64,000 nt of DNA from Neonectria sp. B-13. Taxonomy: Eukaryota > Ascomycota > Sordariomycetes > Hypocreales > Nectriaceae. The notes under the pieces are model-generated. The model made no database searches, had not been told where the DNA came from, and worked only from the letters and a program-made list of their open reading frames with translations. The position numbers and the translations under genes are program-made. Positions 57,266 to 64,000 of the stretch are shown here, one piece after another (positions within the stretch are counted from its first letter, which is position 1; the number at the start of each line of letters is the position of its first letter). The stretch is from positions 3,537,378-3,601,377 of the forward strand of contig NOKP01000002.1 in assembly GCA_002682825.1 (NCBI GenBank), read 5' to 3'.

Positions 57266-58568
57266 AACTAGGCCGAGAAGGAAGGGTGGGTGAGCTACAC
57301 AGCGGCACCTGCCTGCTTTCGTGGGCCATGTAAAATGGCATGGGATGACTCAGGCAGAGCGAGTCCTCACGTTGCGAGATACCTGTATTATATGAATGAG
57401 ACGGTCTCTTTTTGGTACTGAACGCACGCACAATGTGATGATGCCAGCTATTTTCTTTACGGCCTATGTAGTTACTGTTACCGATACCGATTTTACCATC
57501 AAGATTGCCGAGTGTGGGCACTGATCAAATTATCAAAACCCCGTCTTCAAAGCCACCTATCTAGCATGCTTCTATAATTAGACAAAACGTCCCTCCAGCG
57601 CCGCTCCCAGATGCTTCTCCCGCTCGACCACAGGATGCTAGTAGCTACCGTGACTCTTGTCTTAGGAGATGGCTTTGCACTTCACAGCTCACAAAGACAA
57701 CCGACAGATAGTTCACAGAACTCAAGGCGACAAGCAGATAGAGAAAAACCGTCCCTCAAACTCAAAAGACTAGACTAAAGGGAAACATTGTTAAACGACA
57801 GCAAAGATCAAGCGAGCTAGGAAAAAACGGCGCACGAGTGAGGCGTCATCGTGGGCCGAGACATCAAAACACCCCGTCTCGACAAACACACGGCTAAAAT
57901 ACAACAGTTGCTGCTCGACTTCCCACCCCTGCCAACCATCCGTCTCCTGTCTAGTTCAATCCATAGCCGATGCTCCATCAAGACGCAAAGGGGCGAAGGG
58001 GTATCCGAAGGCACACCAGGCGAAAAGGACAAAGGCAAAAGGTGTCGTCGGCCAGCGTTCTTCTGGGCATAGATTATAACGAAACCATATGTGAGTAACA
58101 CGTCTGGGCGTTCAAAGGACTCCCCGCAGAGGCACCTCCCAACCACGGATCCGGCTCGCCAGGGAGTCACGGTCACTTTTGTTCTCCCAAGTATCCCTGC
58201 GCGGCTAAGCTGAGCACCACAACAGAAATGTTTCCAAAGGAGAGTCCCCGCGATCCCATCCCGTACCCGACCAGACAACCTGGGGCCTGTCCATAGTATG
58301 CACCCACCGCCTCTGCATGACTATTCTTCATAAAAGACTTTTTGCTTGTCCGTCTCCGTACGACAATCATTTGTTGACGTATGCGATTAGGCGACGAGGT
58401 TTTTGTGGTTGATTAAAAAAAAGGTGAGAGAAAAGAGTCGACAAAAAAGAAGAATCGAATGGAACGAAGGGCGTCGAGCTGGTATTGTATGGGCATCATG
58501 GGTACTCAGACATGGATAATGGGGAAGGGGGGAAAATGAAGTCCGCAAGTCGTTAGGGCGCTGCCAGT
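57266..58568. other. 3' intergenic, convergent genes
   Basis: About 1.3 kb between the FIS1 and septin stop codons. It presumably contains long 3' UTRs; only short ORFs are present. Confidence 0.4.
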
Positions 58569-60798
58569 TTAGCGCAGCGAGAACCCCTTTCTCTTGCCCT
58601 CCTTCTCCAGCGGTCGCCCGCTCTCGATCCGTTGCTTCTTGTCCTCGAGCTCCATTCGTTGGCGGTCGAGTTGCTCCTTCATCTCCTTGTGTCGAGCGTA
58701 GAGCTCCTCCTCTGACTGCTTCAGCTTGCTCTCCTTCTCGGCGACCTTCTGTTGGAAGACCATCTTCATCTCGGCCTCCATCTTGGCGAGCTTTTGCTCG
58801 TGCAGAGCGCGCTCCTCCTCTTGCTTGACCGCAGGGTTGACCTCCTTGAAGACGCTGGGGTCTTGCGACACACCCATGGCGATGAGCTTGTCGGTTCTGT
58901 AGTTCTCGTAGAGAAGGTTGTTGGTGTGCTCCTTGAGCTCTTCCATGTGGGTTCGGATGAGCATCTGGCGCAGCTTGACGAAGTCACAGTGCTCCTCGTT
59001 GTCGACCTCGATAATACCCCAGGGGTAGGCACGGCCACGGACCTTGCGGCCATCGGCGCTGGTGATCTCGTTGGTAGCACCCACAACGGCGAAGGGAACC
59101 TTGGACATGATCTCGTTGTTCTCGGCAATGGTCTCCTCATCATCGAGCTCGTATCGGGGACCCTCGAAGATCTGAATACCGTGGTACTTGATGTCGGCAA
59201 GGATCTAGAATGTGTTAGTTATTTGGGTAGTCAACGGGATCTCTTCCTACTTACTCTGGCCTTGAAGTTGGCGATTTCCTCGTCGGTGAGGGTATCGGAC
59301 TTGGCAATGACGGGAATCAGGTTGACCTTGGTATGAAGGCGGCGCATGACCTCGATGTCGAGGGGCTTGAGGGAGTGGCCAGTGGGCTGGATGAAGAAAA
59401 CACAAGCGTGAATTCGGTTGTCAACAATGTTCATGCGGTTGACCTTGTTCTCAGCATCGAGGTAGGCGTCGAATCGCTGCTCAATGTTGTCGACAATGGG
59501 ACGCCACGACTCATCGTTGTTGACGAAGTCGCCGAAGCCAGGGGTATCAACAACTGTCAGGCGGAGGCGAACGCCAGCCTCCTCAATGTCGGCGCTGATG
59601 GACTGGATGGTAACGGTCTTGGGAATGATGTCGAGGCTGGGGCCCTTGCGCTCCTTGGGGGGGTACAGGGAGGTGTTGAAGAGCGTGTTGACCAGGGTCG
59701 ACTTGCCCAGGCCAGATTCACCTATAACAAATTAGGTCAGGAGTTCAGCTAGGACAGATGGCGATTTCACGTACCAACGACCATAACATTGAAGTTGAAG
59801 CCCTTGCGCACACTCTTGCGGTGCCACTGGTTGGGCAGGTTGGCAAAACCAACGTAGCCCGTCAACTTTCGTCGGACAATGTTCCGGTTGTCAGTGACCG
59901 GAGGCGGCGGCTGGCTGGGAACTAAGACATTGTGAGAATATGATCGTTAAGCTGCGGTGGAGGGCTTGGGCCTACCATTGGGGGGCGAGACAGAAGGCGC
60001 CAACGCCGGGGATTCACTACCGGTTGAAGCTATTGACATGGTTAGCTCTTGGCTCAAAAAAAAAATGTTTAAGTAGTATTGGCATGAGTGCAGAGGCGCT
60101 AGGAAGATCCTGACTCGATGAATCCGTGGTTTGGAGATTGTCGTGCTCTTGGTGATCTTGGGTGGGTTCCATTTCGGCCTCAGCATTGGATTGGTCGGGC
60201 TTCTCCGGTTTGGCAACATGAAGAATGGGGCCTGAGTAGAGTTCGTCGAATGAAAGGGGCTTCCAGGGACTCAGTTTCGGAGGTTCCTCCACATCAAGCA
60301 TGCTGCGATAATGTCGGATAGTAGCTGGTAACTCAGGTGAAGGGGACCTGCCCCTATCATGTCGTCCCAGTGGTACGCTACTGTGTCTTCTGGTGTCCTG
60401 ATCAATCGTCGTGGAGGAATCCGTAGGGACTGTGGTTACAGCCATGGCCACGGCACCTTTGTCCAGAGCGACGCTGCGAGTGCGAGCCCTGACGTGTTCC
60501 ATTAAGCCAAAGGCCATTGTGCGTTAAAGGTGCGGTGGGTAGTTTCTCAGCGAGAATGTTCCGGAGACCAAAAAGAGGACCAAAAGCGAAGACCCAAGAA
60601 AGAGTAGATGGCGAACGGATTCCGTTGTGTTATCGAGGCGTGATGATGGCGGTGGAAAACGATCGAGGTTGGAGCAAGGGGCGGTCGAGCTCCTCAGATG
60701 GAGCCAGTTGTCCTCGTGGCCAGGATGGGATACGCCTTCCTCTGCCTCTGCGGTCCATGTGGCCAAAACAACACACAAGAAGGAATCATCTTACCCAT
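58569..60798 (-). CDS. aspB: septin, Cdc3/AspB class
   Basis: GTP-binding filament protein of the septin cytoskeleton acting in septation and polarised growth, 435 aa. Proposed exons: 60798-60795 (only ATGG), 60029-59976, 59921-59775, 59721-59255 and 59204-58569. The first join gives MASTGSESP with a GTAAGA donor, a T-tract, a GCTAAC branch site and the TCAATAG acceptor. An alternative ATG at 60039 is in the same frame but falls inside that apparent intron end. Conserved features: [21 protein letters not shown]-loop GESGLGKST (about 69-77), DTPGFGD, AKSD, and the septin-unique segment [13 protein letters not shown]. The C-terminus is a coiled coil ([20 protein letters not shown]). The class assignment rests on recalled family similarity; start choice is less sure than the rest. 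Confidence 0.92.
60017..60517 (-). other. open reading frame inside the septin first intron (166 codons)
   Basis: ATG 60517, in a good context (CGCACAATGGCC), opens [15 protein letters not shown] and stays open to a stop at 60017, overlapping the septin exon 2 in another frame. The text has protein-like stretches ([35 protein letters not shown]) and no repeats. I see no good donor that would splice it to the septin. It may be an alternative first exon, an upstream ORF, or chance. Confidence 0.35.
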
Positions 60799-63700
60799 AT
60801 TGATGTTCAAGAACGATCGGTCGGCGTGTAGGGCCTTGGTAGGAAAGCGCAAGTTCTAGGAGTTGAGTGGTTAGCTACGTCAGGGGAATGTCCAGCTATA
60901 CGAGCTCCGGAAGTGAGATCGGGAGACGGCGGGAAGAGTGCAGTACGCAGAGCAACGTTGAAGCTGCAGGCGCGCGGTACTCTTCGTCGTCGAAGCGGTC
61001 GAGGAACGTCTTTCTCGCGGTCGGGCAGTCGTAGGAAGATCTGGGCGGTGGAACGAGGGCGAAGTACTCACCCTAAATTAACAGGAGACGCAACGGAGAC
61101 GCGTGTCAATGGCGTCGCGAGGACAAGTTGACAAGATGCAGTAGGGGCCGTGGGAAGAGAACGTAGGCCTTCTCTGACGCGCGATGGAGATGCGACAGTG
61201 AGGAAGTAGCAATGATGACAAGGGAAGAGGGAGGAGGGAAGGGGACAGACGGGGTCAAGAGAGATCAGGAGGAGAAGGGAAATTTTGGGGTGCGACGGCA
61301 GAACAAGGAGAGGAAATTCTGATGTGCTGTTCTAGCAGCGAGCGTGCTGGGGAGGACCGTGGACGTGCTGGCTGGTCCTGCAACAAAAGGGGTTTCGTGC
61401 CGGCTAATCCCGAAGGGGACTAGCTGTCCAGGGGTGGGACCTCTCCAGGGGGGGATTGGGGGGCCGGTGCTCTGGAGAATTAGCGGCAGGGCTGCTGGCC
61501 TGCTGGAAAGCCGCTGGGTGGCCCGCTGGGAGACAACTGGAACGGGTACCGGGCGGGTGCCGTTGATTGGCCGGGGGAGGCTCGGGGGCCAATCAGCGCG
61601 GGGAACGGGGGTAACGTAGCGGGTGTGTTGGAGGCTGGGAGATGAGGGAAGGGAGTTCTTCATATTATTAGAGACGAGGAACCTTGCTACGACGAGAATC
61701 GGGAGAGAGAGCCTGAGAGGAGGAATCCAGGAATCCATCCATCCATCAGGGCGAAGACACTCTCGGCACTGCACTTGGCCGGCTTAGCATGGCGGCAGAG
61801 GAGAATTCCTCTCCATCTTACAGTGCAGCACCAACTAACTGTACTTCGTAATTACTTGGTACCAGATATTGGCAGCCCACCCGGGCAATGCCAGTCAGAC
61901 ACACCAACCTGGAATATCCACATCCACAAAGCACTGTACGTCGATGGAGGGAGCACCTCCTGATATCTTAGGTGAGGCGAGGCGAGGTTAGGCAGACTGG
62001 CCAACAAACACCCGCAGAGCAGTTGCATCCATCTGACATCCATGGCATCCATCATCCAGGGCATCAATTTCTCCTTGCTTGCTTCGCCCACTGAAACAAC
62101 TCCATCTGCGTCTGCGTTCCCACAGAGGAGGACCGCGAATCCTTAAGATACCTACCTACCTAACAGATACACTGGTGACTGCGAGATAAGGTGATACAAT
62201 AAAATCATATCACTAGGCTCGTACTCCGATCTCGTTTGCATCGGAAGAGCGCCGCTCCATGGCCATCTACGGTATTCTCGTTCTACCTTCCAATCTCCCC
62301 CCCCCTACGACATGGCACCGCATGGGCGTGGGCATGGACACGGGAGACACAAGACTCGCCCTAACCTAGCAGAGACAACTCGACGACCTGAACGCACCGC
62401 GAGACACTCTGGCCTCTGACATCTTGACATGTCCAGCCCCGAGCGTCGCGTCAATCAATCAAGGGTACGTACCGGTCCCTTACATACTTAGGTAGTAATA
62501 AAGTTACTCTCCCTCCTTCAAAGTTTGAAGGGCCCAACCTAACTTATTAACCCGACGCCGTCACTTCAAGCTCGGGAAGTGTGGCTGGTCTCCGGCCACT
62601 CCCACGCCTGTGCTTCGGTGCCCACGCGCCGCCCGTCCCTCGTTCCCTCGTCCAGTGCGGCATCGCCCCGGCTAGAACCCGCCAGCCATCATTCACTGGC
62701 CACTCAGGTCGGCTCCAGTCCGTTTACTGGCGGGCCGTTGAGGCCACAGGGAGCCGATGGCATCCATCCACGTCACTAACGTCAGCCATGTTGGGCCATT
62801 CGCGTCTCAGTCACCTCCAGAGCGTGTTTCTCTGGCATTCAAACGTTGGGTCACGCATGGAACAACGTGCCGCTCCGCATCTTAAGCCATCGGCCCTGTC
62901 AAGGGAGCACCCTCTCGAAGGGCTATCTATTGTGGCCTCGGTCTCTCTGCTCAGCGATCCACGCTCCTAGAACACCGACGACACGCGTGCCGATACGGTA
63001 TACCCACCATCTGTCCAGTTCGGATGCATGTCGACCCTCCCGCTGCAGCACGCGCGACCTTCCTGCACCACCCAAGCCCACCCAAGCTTGCAGTGGTGGG
63101 CTCGTGTTGCTATCAATCCGCCAAACATGACGTCTCCTCGTACGAAGTACTCCGCGAGTCCACGCAAGAAAGAAACATAACGGCCACAGCCGACACGAGT
63201 TCGTGACGTGAAGTGCATTCCAGCTATATCGGACTTGTGCAATCATACGAGTCGATAGGTCGACGATCCATCCGTCCCCTTCGTGGTCCATATCTCGTCT
63301 CCCTGAAGCTTGGGACCCCTGTCACGGCGCTTGGCGCACTGTGCCCCGGTCCCCTAGCTACTCACTACCGCTGTTTCGTTTATTCCCCGTTCATGTGAAT
63401 GTACTATTGCGAATTTCTCTAGCCAGGGATCTATTTGCTTTGCAGTAAATACACACCACTCCTCGTCTACGACTTCAGGGGAGTCTTGTTTAAATGAGGA
63501 TAGGCCACTGCCTATATTCAACCACCTATACCAAGTCGAGGCTGTTTTAAGTGTGGGATAGCTGCAAGACCATTAGATCCGCGCTGGTTGCCTCTAGGAA
63601 GACAGATCCTGCATGCACCACGATGAATATCACAGTGCATGGAACATTCCGTGAGGGTAACCGAACATTGCCATGTTTCACCGTCAACAGGTATCTTGTC

Positions 63701-64000
63701 ACTAAGTCACTTCAGCTTCTTGAAAGGTATCTTAGTGGTTTTACGTCCTCGGGTCTAGGGTAGTCCTGCTTTTAGGGCGGCTGGCATGAACACACACGCC
63801 TGGACTAGGAGGCTAGATTGAGAAGATATAGACTTTGGCAGGATATAAGCACGCATTTTTGTCATGGCTGTTTGACTGCAGAAGCTCTCACTTGATTGTG
63901 GTGACCATTTAATTGTCAGTGGTATCCACGACGGTGTGTCCTTTAACTTGCAAGACTCGATCTTATACCAGTAGTGCCCATCTCTGAAAATGCATAGAAA
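60799..64000. other. septin upstream region and terminal gene-poor stretch
   Basis: The first few hundred bases should hold the septin leader and promoter (CTTGCGCTTTCC tract on the minus strand). Beyond about 61.3 kb I see no supported gene: ORFs are short, unspliced and without motifs. No terminal repeats or telomeric repeat are visible at the window edge. Confidence 0.4.

Noticed and set aside
1..64000. CRISPR array, operons, bacterial promoters
   Set aside because: The window is fungal nuclear DNA with spliced genes; no regularly spaced repeats of CRISPR type were seen.
1..64000. tRNA or rRNA genes
   Set aside because: I looked for GGTTCGAATCC-type arms with matching acceptor stems and found no complete cloverleaf; a covariance search would be decisive.

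Overview
This window is nuclear DNA of a filamentous ascomycete (Pezizomycotina, most likely a Sordariomycete). The reasons are short 50-100 nt GT-AG introns with CTRAC-type branch sites, Zn2Cys6 and 2EXR-type proteins, CT-rich leaders, GC-rich codon third positions, and housekeeping proteins that read as fungal orthologues. All assignments were made by reading translations and splice sites by eye. No database search was run, and exon joins are given wherever they restore a family motif in frame.

Region 1 (0.1-29.2 kb) is gene-dense and housekeeping. In order it holds: a small membrane protein; NTE1 lysophospholipase; GPN2 GTPase; POP5 RNase P/MRP subunit; a gephyrin/CnxE-type molybdenum cofactor enzyme; V-ATPase subunit c''; TFIIA gamma (TOA2); a drug/metabolite-transporter-like protein; a CLC chloride/proton exchanger with CBS domains; a Dpb3/Dls1-like histone-fold protein; U2 snRNP A' (LEA1); VPS15; a 2EXR-type protein; and an uncharacterised 402-residue protein. 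Most are divergent or convergent pairs. GPN2 and POP5 converge with only 7 bp between stop codons. V-ATPase c'' and CLC both serve acidified endomembranes, and VPS15 belongs to the endosomal PI3-kinase complex, but nothing suggests an operon-like cluster.

Region 2 (29.2-40.5 kb) is an 11 kb gene-poor tract. It has a G-rich hexanucleotide repeat, short poorly supported ORFs and one weak three-exon candidate near 33.1 kb. Region 3 (40.5-52.1 kb) holds a pyridoxamine-phosphate-oxidase-like flavoprotein, a Zn2Cys6 transcription factor whose zinc cluster is split by introns, a single-pass membrane protein with His/Pro-rich repeats on both sides of its membrane segment, and a TatD/Scn1-type metal hydrolase.

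Region 4 (54.2-60.8 kb) holds a small membrane protein, kinetochore SPC24 and mitochondrial FIS1 as a divergent pair, and a Cdc3/AspB-class septin. The septin appears to begin in a four-nucleotide coding exon (ATGG) followed by a 765 nt intron that contains a 166-codon open frame. Region 5 (60.8-64 kb) shows no gene I can support. I found no CRISPR array, rRNA, convincing tRNA, intact transposon, secondary-metabolite cluster or toxin gene. The most unusual items are the septin 5' architecture with its embedded ORF and the two-sided His/Pro-rich membrane protein.
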